A stretch of 64,000 nt of DNA from Chrysaora quinquecirrha (taxonomy: Eukaryota; Cnidaria; Scyphozoa; Semaeostomeae; Pelagiidae): assembly GCA_014526335.1 (NCBI GenBank), contig JACTAT010000010.1:1110290-1174289 (forward strand), in the 5' to 3' direction. The position numbers and the translations under genes are program-made. Positions 23,956-34,044 of the stretch are shown piece after piece (position 1 is the first letter of the stretch; each line of letters begins with the position of its first letter). Under the pieces are notes generated by a model. That model was not told the origin of the DNA. It worked only from the letters and a program-made list of their open reading frames with translations, and made no database searches.

Positions 23956-24790
23956 TATTAGTATATTCTAATAGTTTTTGAGTTGTACAAAACTTCAAAA
24001 TTGCGATAAACAGCGGAATCATTTTCGGGCATACTTAAAAGCTCCTTTCGTCTGACACTCCTCAAGAGTATGAACGTCAGAAACAGACCGAAACAATAGA
24101 CTAAGGCGGAATTTATATCCAGATGCGGCTCGAAATGCACCAATCAGAAAGAGCGAAAAGCTGAATTGGCATTTATGCGGCTCGAAATGCACCAATCAGA
24201 AAGAGCGAAAAGCTGAATTGGCATTGTGTTTTAAACACCAATCAGCTGGTCGGATACAGCGGGAAGACCAATAGAATTATTTGAAGAGTCCAAGTGAGAA
24301 AACGAACTCTGTCTGTCTACACAGAACCGGCCTTTTGTTTTGATGTAGACAGATTCCGAAACCCCATAAGTGAAACAAAGATCTTGCTTTGCCAATGATT
24401 TTTAAACAATCCTCGCTGTCATTTTCCGCACTAAATTGGGTTATCGAGTAGATGTTGTCCTATGGCAGAATCGTGTTTGCGACTAGGTTGTTCTTTAGAC
24501 CCACGGGGCGGTTGCTCTATTTGCCGAAAATTGTGCAGACGAATATTAGTAGGGACATGCTGCTTTATCCTATCACTTAATCTCTGAAAGTACGACCTAC
24601 GTACCTGGCATCACACCGGCACCAAAATTCAAAAATGACCAAACTTTTTTGTGTGGTAGGTACGCAATCCTTTTGAATGGATGTTAGAGCTTTCCGAGTG
24701 CCAAAAACTAACCGAGGGTTGGCAGCAGCGAAGCACTTAGTAATGGCCTTTTTAATTTGACTTTCGAATCGCAGTGAGACGATCTAATGA
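23956..24790 (-). pseudogene. Penelope-like element, GIY-YIG endonuclease end (copy 1)
   Basis: The minus-strand frame from about 24735 has KCFAAANPRLVF...CRCDARYVGRTF (the YVG of the GIY-YIG core with CxxC-like cysteines upstream). After a 1-nt shift it reads QRLSDRIKQHVPTNIRLHNF and SAIGQHLLDN. Further fragments follow near 24400-24300. These are the C-terminal GIY-YIG endonuclease motifs of Penelope-like retroelements. The RT is absent on this copy. Segment 24125-24225 holds a 52-bp tandem duplication. A second copy with RT is at 39150-40095. Confidence 0.75.
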
Positions 24791-24857
24791 TATAATGATA
24801 CCCGGAAGGGGGGGCTCTAGGGGCATTATCACCCTACTAGAGGGATTTTTAAGAGTA

Positions 24858-24864
24858 TAAAACC
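24858..24864 (+). promoter_or_regulatory. TATA-box-like TATAAAA
   Basis: GAGTATAAAACCACAGCGCG is followed about 30 bp later by a pyrimidine/purine start-like stretch. A very similar context occurs at 52662. This is a sequence match only; the nearest + strand frame is the broken ORF at 25475. Confidence 0.25.
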
Positions 24865-25474
24865 ACAGCGCGTGGCATAACGCTCTTCAGCAGCTATCAA
24901 TATCCAGCGAAGAACATCCCTCCAGTCCTCCTGCAGCTAGTCTTGCAACCCTCTGCTATTTCAAGTAGCAAAGCATCCTTCGCACTTTTCATATCTTAGA
25001 CATTTGAAAGGAAGAGAGATGAATACAGTGAAAATAGACAATTATTCAATAGTAAAGAAACTTGGGTCTTTCCTAGTTTTGAATTTCGTTGTTATTCTCA
25101 CTCCCGATCTCATTCTCAAACTTAATCTTATTCTCTTTCCGAGCGGATGCGGTGTAATTCTCAGTGCTTACAATAAAACTGCAGACCATTCGATCGAAAT
25201 TCTCTTTTTTGCGTGCATAAGAAAACATCTGCTCCTTCTTTGTGCCGGTATAATTAATTACCGTAAGACTGTATTTCTAGATTTTTTGGGCAAAAACGCC
25301 ATTGATAATGTCAACAATTGGCTTCCGCAAATCTCCAGGCCAAGTTTTGGTCCAACTTGGGGAGCCAGCAATATATTTTAGAGGGCTGCGTCGCTGATAT
25401 TCATTTTCGCAAAAACATTTCTATGAAATTTTGCTCATGCCTATTCCTTATTCCTTTCAAGCCATCCATAGTGT

Positions 25475-25780
25475 ATGCCTAAAAAGGCAAGTGCTGAAAG
25501 AGTAGAGGCCAAATCTCCTACTGCTATTCAATATCCTGAATTGGTAATAATTGCGCTTCCGCCTGCTGTATTGCTGTGAGAAGAGCATCTCCAACGACAA
25601 GCTCGTAGGCAGGTTAATGCTTGGGACTTATTGCTGGACACAGAGCTTAAGTGTCATCAGCTAAAGAAGCATTCGTTACAACTAGCGCTAAATCCAGCAA
25701 GAATTTCTCTACGCCATCTTATTGAGCTACAATTATCTGTCGGTGTTTTGGAGGGCCTTTCTTGTGGCCCGAACTCTTGA
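25475..25780 (+). pseudogene. Unrecognised 101-codon frame with one in-frame TGA
   Basis: ATG at 25475 (MPKKASAERVEAKSPTA) continues to a TGA at 25577-25579 and then, in the same frame, to a stop at 25778-25780. The second part is rich in Leu, Arg and Gln (RQARRQVNAWDLLLD...RHLIELQLSVG) and would form amphipathic helices. I do not recognise the family. It lies ~600 bp downstream of a TATA-like box and beyond the 3' end of the receptor gene on the other strand. It could be a retroelement gag scrap or chance. Confidence 0.25.
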
Positions 25781-26020
25781 ATTCTGGAGATAAACATGAG
25801 TAAGTAATACTTTGCAAAATAGACACACGGTGTTCCAACGACTATTGATAGGCATTGTAACTATATTAAGGTACAAGTAATAAGAATCAATAAATACAAA
25901 TCAGTTCGCATTTCTTAATGGTTACAATAAATGTTTCAAGCATGAGATTTAAATTGAATTCGAGAGCAATTTGGCCCTGAATCCAGAGCTAAAGTTTGTT
26001 TCAGAATATAGGTCTACATT

Positions 26021-26026
26021 TTTATT
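26021..26026 (-). terminator. Candidate poly(A) signal of the receptor gene
   Basis: AATAAA on the minus strand, about 140 bp beyond the receptor stop codon. Position fits a short 3' UTR. Sequence match only. Confidence 0.35.
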
Positions 26027-26165
26027 TAATAAGAGACAATATGGAAATGAAATGAATAAATACAGGATAAAAGGACTTCAACCAACTGTCTTGTTACAAA
26101 ATTAAGGATTTCATTTGATCTAATCTGCATTTGTTGCAACCACAAGGCCATCTGGGAGCTAAGAT

Positions 26166-27426
26166 TTAATTGTGTGAATGTTCCCCAAGCAGCGGCTTAA
26201 TAACTATGAATGTCAACAACACAAAAACAGTAAAAAGGGAAAAGAATAAAAATGATAATCTATCCAAAACTAAAGCCAGCCTCTTCCATTTCACACCCAT
26301 TTCCCTTGCCGTTAAATCAACATATGTTCGTTTGTTAATATTCTTAAGCAGCGCCAAAATCGACTGCATATTCTTTTGCTCAACAGAATTTTTGGCAGCA
26401 ATATTACTCGTGCACATAACTTCTTTCGCTTCTTTCTCTGAATTATTTCCGTTATAGGAATTACTCGAATATGCCAAGTTTCCCCTTTTATTCACAAAAG
26501 TTGTGCTTCCGTGTTCAATGGCGGAAACATGCTCGTTATTTTCCACGTTGGTCAGAACAGACTCACAAGCAGAAACGACTGAGGTTACTGTTTTGATATT
26601 GTCTAAATCCTCCTCATTGAATTTAACTTCTTTAGAAATAAAATTTGACTTGCTACTGAAACTCTCTGCTTTGTAGTTCTGCGACCGCCAAAAAGATGTA
26701 GAAAGCAATCCAATCTTCTGAAAAATACTTTCTAGGCGATTAAGAAAGATTTTCTCAACCCATGAAGGCATGTGAGCGTGATGGCACCATTCAGATGTAT
26801 AGAAAATATTAACAATTAGGCAGGTAATGAGGGCTGATAAAGCTACTTGATTCAAGATTATGAAATAAAACACACTTAATGACGAAAGTTCAGCAGATCT
26901 CGGTAAATAAATGGATGCGGTCTGAATCAAAATGGAAAAGGCAAGGAGAATGGTCAATGATAAAGCAATTCGTTCACCACTTTGAGGTGGAACAAAATAT
27001 CCAACCCAAAGACAAAAAATCAATACGGCATAAGGTACAACAAAATTAAACAAGTAAAACAGTGGTTTTCGGCGAATTTTAACAGTGATAGTAACATCTG
27101 CGTATTCATTTGAACAGCATGCATATTTTTTGAGATTCTTTTTCTTCGACGAGTGCAAAAGTTTCCATTCACTATTCTCGACGTAATTTTTTGTCGTAAG
27201 AGGAAAAGCATCAGCAAAAACGTTTACTTGTGAAGAATCCGAATTCCATGGTCCAAATTTAAGAAGGCAGACTTGAGCATCAAATGGAAAGTCAGATACA
27301 TCTAATTGACAAGTACTCACAACCGTTGCAGGGGCATTCCAGTAACTTGTTCCATCATAATTCAAACGAACAGGAGTTTTCAAGAAAATATTCTCATCTT
27401 CTTCATCTTTTTCTTGTTGATTAAAA
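26166..27426 (-). CDS. Nicotinic acetylcholine receptor-like alpha subunit, last exon (Cys-loop to TM4)
   Basis: The splice acceptor AG is at 27428-27427, after a pyrimidine-rich tract; the stop is at 26166. The exon encodes the Cys-loop (CQLDVSDFPFDAQVC, 13 residues between cysteines), the loop-B Trp in FGPWNSD, and vicinal cysteines with flanking tyrosines (YACCSNEY), the mark of ACh-binding alpha subunits. TM1 (about VVPYAVLIFCLWVGYF), TM2 (SGERIALSLTILLAFSILI) and TM3 follow, then a ~150-residue intracellular loop and TM4 near the C-terminus. The GER start of TM2 is the cation-selective form. The first base completes the CG-T codon from exon 37150-37041. The protein should act as a ligand-gated cation channel in a pentamer. 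Chemistry and ligand are inferred from the family. Confidence 0.9.
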
Positions 27427-27792
27427 CTAGGTAAGATAGAGATAAACAGGGTGTATTATTGAAAACTACAATCCTGGTCAGAATTAAGTGAGACAATTTG
27501 CTCGTGGCGCCCCCCTCCCCCACATCAATGTTGGGTATTTCTGGCGAAATCGCCTTCTCGGGAACTTTGCTTCTTATGCGAACTTGCTGGTGACTTTATG
27601 CATTTTCTATGCGACGCGAGAAAATTCGCCTGCTCCATAACGCGGCACCGGGAAACGCGCAAAGAGAGACAACAATGCGACAAACGTCATATGGACAGAA
27701 ATGTCGCCTTGTGTATATCATCATGGGTGGGGGAAAAATTGCCGCCGAGAACAACAACATTGGGTAGGGGAGGGGGGGCAGTCGGCTGGTAC

Positions 27793-29487
27793 CAGGGAGC
27801 GCCGAAGGCGCGGGAGGGGAAACGACCACAGTATTGCGCGTCCGAGCTTTGATGCGCATACGATCGAGGCTTATCTTGGATTTCAAATTTTTATGGGTTC
27901 CGATGGAGTTTAAAGGGCGGCAGTGCTGAAGAAGAAAGATAGCTAAAATCAAGTTATTAGTACCCGGTAAGTTGTATTTTCTACCATATAATTCTTCCTC
28001 ATTTTTTTCCCCTTTATTTGATTACATTTGAGAGCAATCGGAAAAAACTTGCATGAAAAAGGCGACTGTTTAATTTTTGTAGTGGGCCTAAATCTAAGAG
28101 CTGATCAGTACTTCACCAGTGGGGGCATTCAATTCTCTCAAAACTAAAATCAACCTAGTAATTTTTTTCATCATATTCATGCGCTCCAAACATCTAGGAA
28201 ACTAATTCTAAGAAATCTTTTTAACATATTATAACATATCAGAGATATTGCTTCAAACGTTCAGATAAGTTGTGAGCAGCAAAAATTGAGCAATTAATCA
28301 AGCGATGAACGAAGTGAAAAAAGTTTGAAACGAAAAAGATGTCATCACATTTTATCAGCTGGGAGACCATGTTTAATTTGCAAGTTAGTAAAAGTTTGCA
28401 TTTTGGCAAGTAAAAAACGTTTAGAAAAAATATATGGCTGATCCAAAAATCTTTTTGTGAAGCATTTTTCGCATGAAACTATTGTTGCTTCAAAAAATTA
28501 TCAGATTAGGCAATATTGCTGATTAGGAAGACTGAACACATTAAAGATGTTGAAAACAGTTGTGTTTCTCTTTACCTTTCCCCTTTATCAAAACCTTAAC
28601 CATTTTCAAAATATTGAACTTTTTTTCTCAAAAGCTAACCATCTCATGCATTCAAGAACTGGTATGTTATATCACATCATCATGTATTCAAGAACTGGTA
28701 TGTTATATCACATCATAGGATTTCAGGGAAGTATATGGTGATTCATATATAATTCCAAAACGGCTGAACCAAGATAGTGGAGTATTTTTGCTGCCTTCAA
28801 CACCAACTGTGTGGTGGTGGCCGAAATATGACTGCCTATTCTTATACTTACACTTATAACATCAATGGTATCTTATCCTATCAAATCAACTGATATGAAA
28901 GAAGTTTGATACTAGTAATTTAGTTTTATCTTATTGTGTAGCTATGTATCTAAAAACGAGTTCAAAATTGTTGATTATCTATAAATGTTGATAATAAGAT
29001 ATTATTGTGTTGTTTTAAAATCGAGAGTCTGAACTCTTTCTTTCTTTTATCCAATAAAAGGAAGGGTTTATTTAATATTGGTATCAATCCTGCCCTGCAG
29101 TCTATGTAGTTTTGAAATTGAGTGAAAGTTCATAATAGTTTGAGGGTTTCGGTTTCTTTTTTGATTTAGGCCAAAGCCGAATTCAATGAAGACTGCTCTT
29201 TTCCATTCATTCCAGACAGGATACGGTTCATTGAGCAATGCAGGCTGCTACTTCTACTGTTTTTATTTCAAATAAACACAGCAAGAGCGTATGCCAAAAT
29301 AAAGCATTGCAGATTAAAAACGTTTTCCATATATCCACCAAGGCTGTCTTCGTTCACGTTCGCAGCTTTCTCGGATTTCCCGCCCTTCTTTCCTTGGTCG
29401 TTTCTAGCCTCGTTTTCGATTAGCGCATCAAAACTCGGACGCGCAATACTGTGGTCGTTTCCCCTCCCGCGCCTTCGGCGCTCCCTG
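27793..29487. mobile_element. hAT-like non-autonomous element, 1695 bp, 8-bp target duplication
   Basis: The terminal inverted repeats are 65 bp with one mismatch and start CAGGGAGCGCCGAAGGCGCG. They are flanked by an exact 8-bp duplication GCTGGTAC (27785-27792 and 29488-29495). The uninterrupted target is visible at 33372-33432 (GCAGTCGGCTGGTACGGCTT), which confirms insertion. A CAGGG start and 8-bp duplication fit the hAT superfamily. No transposase is present; the interior is A/T-rich with a 27-bp tandem duplication near 28650-28710. Confidence 0.88.
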
Positions 29488-29535
29488 GCTGGTACGGCTT
29501 CATCACTGTTGTCTCAATAATTTTGGCCAGGATTG
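29488..29535. repeat. Internal second copy of the right terminal sequence of the 6-kb element
   Basis: GCTGGTACGGCTTCATCACT through GGCCAGGATTG matches 33384-33432 almost exactly, in the same orientation. With the left end at 27469 it could delimit a small (~370 bp before the hAT insertion) non-autonomous relative, but TA does not flank it here (TCTATAG follows). Confidence 0.7.
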
Positions 29536-29561
29536 TCTATAGAAGGTGAAGACACGTTTTG

Positions 29562-29569
29562 TGACGTCA
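29562..29569. promoter_or_regulatory. CRE-like palindrome TGACGTCA upstream of Rep gene
   Basis: A perfect 8-bp CRE/ATF site, ~335 bp upstream of the Rep start codon. Sequence match only. Confidence 0.25.
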
Positions 29570-29903
29570 CCATGCGGGGTTTCGGGCTGTTGCGCGTGTT
29601 GTAGTGGGATTTTCACATGGAAACACTGTTTCTCATTCTGTGGTTTCTTACTCGAGGGTTTGCCTTTAGAAGGACATGCATCAGGCCACGCATGCCTGGC
29701 GGCCTGTAAGGTTTTTGTCAGTACATAAAAATAGACTCTGACCTCATTGGTGGCATCGAGCATGCTCATGTTTCATATGTTAACACGTAACCTCGGCGTT
29801 TATTTACAGTAACAGAAAGTGAATACGATAACATTATATCAAATCTACAACGAGAAATTAAGAAAACAGATCGTTTGAACGTGTTATTACTAATTGCATA
29901 AAT

Positions 29904-31232
29904 ATGGTTGATAGGGAGGAGGAAGTTGTTTTAAATGCGAGAAGGGCTCGAGCCGTTTATCTTATTACTTATAGTCAAGCGGATTTGGAGAAGTTTCCTA
30001 CTCGAGAGTCTTTTGCTACTGCTGTCGTCGATCTGTTTAACGGGGGAAGGGCACGGGTCATAAACTGGGTTTGCTGTAGAGAAAGTCATAGGGATGGGGG
30101 CATGCATTATCATATAGCTGTGAAGCTTAATGAGCCGAAAAGGTGGTTGGCGATTAGAAACGAACTGCAGTTAGAATATGGAATCGCAGTGAACTTCTCA
30201 TCTGTTCATGAACTATATTACCAAGCCTGGCGCTATGTAACAAAAGATGACAATGTCTACATTGAGAGTGAGGGACACCCGGATTTACAAACTTGCGAGC
30301 CACCGAGAACCACAAGGGCAACAAGGGCAAGACAAGCTCGAGTTAATCAATCAGAGGCACCAGCAGAAGGGAATCGTCGCAGGAAAAGGAAGCAGAGACT
30401 TACAAACATTATGGTGGCCGATATTCTTGTGAAGAAAAACATCAAGAGCAGAACGGAGCTGCTGGCTGTAGCCCACACACAGGCAAAGGAAGGGAGTACT
30501 AGCTTGAAAGAATTCGTGTTAGATCATGGGGTAAAGAGAGAGGAGGAACTGATAACAACAACGTGGGAGATGCATGACGCTAAGGATGAACTGACAAGAT
30601 CACAAAAGAGCAGATTAGAAATCCTTGAGAGTTTCCTGGATAAAGAATGCGTACCTGGATGCAATATGGCATGGAGAAATGCTGCGAGCGAGTTGCTGAA
30701 TACTAATGAAATACCGAAAGATGAGTTCTGTGGAGCTGTGAAAGTGTAACTGGAGAAAGGGCGTGGGAAATATAGAAATCTTATGATTGTCGAGCCAGCC
30801 AATTGTGGAAAGACCTTTCTTTTACTGCCATTATGCAAAATATACCGATGCTTTATAAACCCAGCGTCAACGACGTTTGCTTGGGTAGGAGCCGAAACAG
30901 CGGAGATTATTTTATTAAACGACTTTCGTTGGAGCAGCCAAATCATACCTTGGCATGACTTGCTGCAAATGCTGGAAGGTCAGCCTGTGCACCTGTCGGC
31001 ACCAAAGACCCATTTTTCAAAAGATCTGGTGCTGGACAAGGATACCCCTATATTTTGTACGTCCAGCAGAACAATACAGTACATATCTCAAGGCGGCGTG
31101 GAAGAAAGGGAGACTGAAATGATGAATGTTCGTTGGAAAGTTTTTGCTTTCTGGCATCAAATTCCGCTCCACAGGCAACAGGAGCTGACCCCTTGTCCAA
31201 CATGCTTTGCTCATTTAATCATGAATAGATGA
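29904..31232 (+). pseudogene. HUH endonuclease-SF3 helicase (CRESS/parvovirus-like Rep), one in-frame stop
   Basis: Start at 29904 (MVDREEEVV). The HUH nickase domain shows motif I YLITYSQAD (residues 19-27), motif II HYH (68-70) and motif III YVTK (111-114, single Tyr). A basic linker (RRRKRKQR) follows at about 158-165. A TAA at 30747-30749 interrupts the frame; in the same frame the superfamily-3 helicase follows, with Walker A PANCGKT, Walker B ILLNDFRW, motif C PIFCTS, and a Cys-pair tail ending at 31232. Such proteins nick and unwind DNA for rolling-circle or rolling-hairpin replication. Single Tyr and SF3 fit CRESS-DNA or parvovirus-like Reps; an endogenous viral or transposon origin cannot be separated here. 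One stop in otherwise intact coding suggests recent decay. The frame is described as found. Confidence 0.85.
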
Positions 31233-31317
31233 ATTACACTAACGAGCACCACAATAAAAAATGACAATGTAAAAATGATAAGAAGTGTATGAACATAATG
31301 ACATCTATTCATGATTA
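31216..31317. repeat. 16-bp perfect inverted repeat at the end of the Rep gene
   Basis: TAATCATGAATAGATG (31216-31231) and its exact complement (31302-31317) enclose 70 bp, with a further partial complement just inside (AATTACACT with AGTGTAT). The left arm includes the Rep stop codon. It could be a hairpin relevant to a HUH nickase, or a transcription-related structure; function is inference. Confidence 0.6.
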
Positions 31318-31998
31318 GACGGGCAGGGGTGGTCAATCATGAAGTAACATGGCATGCATATCCCAGCCCCCAGCCCCTCACCCAACCCCCCACCCACACA
31401 TGCATGCAAGCCCACCCTCCAACAACCCCCCCACATGTCACATCATGATTTGTTCGGCCACATCCCTGCAATTGCTATTGTCATCAACTCATTATACAAA
31501 AGCAACATATGTAAATACCGGAATGCTAGAACGGAACGCTTCACCGACGAAAGACCACACGGTAAACCGTGTACATTTGGGGCTAGACACCGCAATGCAA
31601 ACAGTTGCAAAGTGCTATATAACTGAAAGTGCCTCGACGGATGTTGCCCATTCAAAAACGGCGGGCATTTGCTCCATCGGCAAAATTGCCTGGAAACGGC
31701 CACGGATTACCGCAAAAAATGGCAGAAATAACATTTCTTAGAAATCTGGCTTTTAAAACGTGGCGGTAATCCGATGCAATTGGCAGTAAGTGCCATTTCT
31801 GACAAACAAGCGCAGTTGCTAAACATGGGGCACTAGTAGTCGAGAACACATATCAACTTCTTGTTGGTTGTTCATCAAATGTGGGGACACGGGAGCATAT
31901 TCCGGCCCCGGTAATTCGTACGGTAATTCGTCGGTATTTCGTTCAAGTGCTGTAGAGGGCAACAGCTGCCAACAAATAATTATATTTGACTCACATGC
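31318..31998. other. Intergenic region between Rep and transposase, with C-rich tract
   Basis: No gene recognised. A strongly C-rich tract lies at 31358-31437 (runs such as CCCAGCCCCCAGCCCC). An open frame of 130 codons through this tract is low-complexity and not credible. Confidence 0.5.
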
Positions 31999-33081
31999 TT
32001 AATACTTTAGTCGCTGTCCATTGTTCGCTATCAACATACACATACGCTTGGACATTGATTCAATTGTTCTGTCTATATCTGATGCTTGGAAGTTCATAAC
32101 AGTCTTTGTTACACGCGTACAAAATTCCTCATATGTTTCATGCTGTATATCTTCATTTATAGCATCCATTGTCAGCTGTTTGCGAATAGAATGAAAGATG
32201 TTCTCAATAGGATTGATATCTGGACTTCTTGCTGGAATGGCAAGCAGCTCGGCACGACATCTCTGCATACTTTCTCTAGCCACCTTAGAATTCTGACTTG
32301 GATCCCCATCCTGAATGAATAGATGGGTCTCTTTCCCAGATTTGGCAAATAGTATGGGAAAATGCTCATCCACAAAAGAAGAAAAGTATTTCCCGTTCAT
32401 TTTCTCATATTGTTGACATAGCAGAACTCCTTGTCTATATGAAATGGCAACCAGATAATGGGCGACCATTCCCCCATGTCCCACTTTGCTTCCTTTGCTG
32501 GTGCATCCTTGAAGTAATCCCTCAGATTTTTTTCGCCAAATCCTACCGGATGGTGCCTTTGCCTGATCGAGTGGATTTGTTTTATGGACAAAGCTCACTC
32601 CATCTAAATAGAAAGCTATCCCATTTTGCCAAACATCATCAGAATACTGTGACAACATGGCCCTTGCAAACTTGACCCGTCTTTTCAAATCTGCTACCGA
32701 CATGAGCTCCTTTTTCCTACTCTGCAAGTAGAAGTATCCCTGTTTATTTAGATGACGGCGAACCGCCCGGTCAGATACATGCGTCAAACCAGCTTCCAGT
32801 CTGACCCGCTTTGAAGAGAACCTTCCAGAAGTTACTCCGAGTTCGTGGACTTGTCTAAGGATACGTCGCCCATCCCTTGCTGACAACAAATTGGGCCTTC
32901 CCGTGTATGTCGCCTTTTCACTGGCCCGTTCATCACTTGCCTTCCTGCAGTGACGATACAAAGTTGCTCTTGAATATTGTGGACACATCACTTGCAAATC
33001 TTTCACAGCCAGACCCTTCTCTACGTGTAGATATCTCAAATACAACGACACAGTTTGAGGCACTCGCTGGACAGACGCCAT
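31999..33081 (-). CDS. Tc1/mariner (IS630-like) DD34E transposase, intact
   Basis: 360 residues, no interruption. The N-terminal paired-like HTH regions (about 10-48 and 66-115) are separated by a GRPNLLS segment (residues 61-67), as in Tc1 proteins. The DDE_3 catalytic core has Asp160 (FYLDGVSF), Asp258 (IQDGDPSQNS) and Glu293 (RSPDINPIENIF), with 34 residues between the last two. It ends NGQRLKY. It would cut at the terminal repeats and insert at TA. It is transcribed from the right end of the 6-kb element inward, towards the Rep gene. An uninterrupted frame and all catalytic acids mean it may still be active, unlike almost every other element here. Confidence 0.9.
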   Translation of the reverse strand: MASVQRVPQTVSLYLRYLHVEKGLAVKDLQVMCPQYSRATLYRHCRKASDERASEKATYTGRPNLLSARDGRRILRQVHELGVTSGRFSSKRVRLEAGLTHVSDRAVRRHLNKQGYFYLQSRKKELMSVADLKRRVKFARAMLSQYSDDVWQNGIAFYLDGVSFVHKTNPLDQAKAPSGRIWRKKSEGLLQGCTSKGSKVGHGGMVAHYLVAISYRQGVLLCQQYEKMNGKYFSSFVDEHFPILFAKSGKETHLFIQDGDPSQNSKVARESMQRCRAELLAIPARSPDINPIENIFHSIRKQLTMDAINEDIQHETYEEFCTRVTKTVMNFQASDIDRTIESMSKRMCMLIANNGQRLKY

Positions 33082-33485
33082 GTTTCTTCTTTACTGGATG
33101 GGGCCATAGCGGTGCAGGTACTTCATGTAGACAGCACGAATATCGACAAGAAAACGCTGACGCTACGGGCGACAATTTGCAAGGACAAACAGCATGCTCG
33201 CTGGCGACAAGATGGTAACAGAGGACAGGTCTAGAGGGACAACAGTGGCAACAAACAAATACGCAAATTGTTTCCATAGAATGACAAACTGCCCCCACGG
33301 CAACCCCACCCCAGCCCCCTGGAAAGGTCACCCTGATGAACATATCTCCTGCACGGAATTCTGCGGTGCTTGGGGGGGCAGTCGGCTGGTACGGCTTCAT
33401 CACTGTTGTCTCAATAACTTTGGCCAGGATTGTAGCTATTGAAAACTGAAAAATAGGGAGCAGTCCTATAGTTAGTAAATTACTT

Positions 33486-33805
33486 TTTAACTTTGGAAAG
33501 GCAAGATACAACTCAGCCGTCCTTTTACTTGCGGCCTAATACACATCCAGCCAGTGGTTCAAATTAGCATTTGCAAGACAAGAATCTTACTTCCAAGAAT
33601 TCATTCAGGCTGACTGCCTAGAGTCCGGGGAGGTTGTGGGATGCCATGTAGGAGCTAACCTCCCCGAACTCTAGCGAAATTACAGAAGGCCTTAAGTTAA
33701 AAGGCATCAAGTTTAAAGGCAGCTGAGGGGTATCTTGTCTTTCCAAGGCTAAACTGGTACTAATCTTCACCCGCATCGCAGGCGTCAAGTTAAAAAGCTA
33801 GTCTG
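33486..33805. repeat. Foldback repeat family, copy A (degenerate left arm)
   Basis: It shares the core 'GAGTCCGGGGAGGTTGTGGG / GCTAACCTCC' with four other copies and the right arm ending 'AAACTGGTACTAATCTTCAC' and 'CCGCATCGCAGGCG'. The left arm is diverged and interrupted. Confidence 0.7.
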
Positions 33806-33969
33806 CTTGAAATGGTAAAAACATAAGTGAATTGAGAAAAGGTAGTAAATTCTGGACAAATTAAGAACATTAGCGACATAATAATAACAAATTTATAGCA
33901 GTAGACCCTGCGAGAAATCGATTTCTCTTCAGGGAACCTAAATATTTACTCCGTGCATATCCGTTGTCA

Positions 33970-34000
33970 TTTTCATCATTATCATCATCATCATCATCAC

Positions 34001-34037
<37 letters not shown>

Positions 34038-34038
34038 G
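33970..34038. repeat. (ATC)n microsatellite
   Basis: Long ATC/CAT run directly behind foldback copy A, as behind copies C and D. Confidence 0.9.
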
Positions 34039-34044
34039 TCATTT

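Larger units (their letters stand above)
27469..33432. mobile_element. ~6 kb TIR element carrying a HUH-SF3 Rep gene and a Tc1/mariner-type transposase
   Basis: The ends are inverted repeats of about 32 bp (left CAATCCTGGTCAGAATTAAG; right, read inward, CAATCCTGGCCAAAGTTATT; both then TGAGACAA). TA flanks both ends (27467-27468 and 33433-33434). The sequence TATTGAAAAC also lies at 27457-27466 and 33437-33446, which could be a longer target duplication or a pre-existing target repeat. Inside are a Rep gene on + (29904-31232) and a DD34E transposase on minus (31999-33081), convergent. A hAT-like element interrupts the left part and a second copy of the right-end sequence lies at 29488-29535. 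The whole lies in the receptor intron. Which enzyme moves it is inference; TA flanks favour the DDE transposase. Confidence 0.6.

Noticed and set aside
25004..25381. 125-codon + frame
   Set aside because: Hydrophobic low-information sequence, no motif; A/T-rich context downstream of a TATA-like box only.
27596..27952. 118-codon minus frame at the hAT-like element edge
   Set aside because: Runs across the insertion boundary at 27793, so cannot be an ancestral gene.
31349..31741. Pro/His-rich + frames
   Set aside because: C-rich tract; no motif and two frames equally open.
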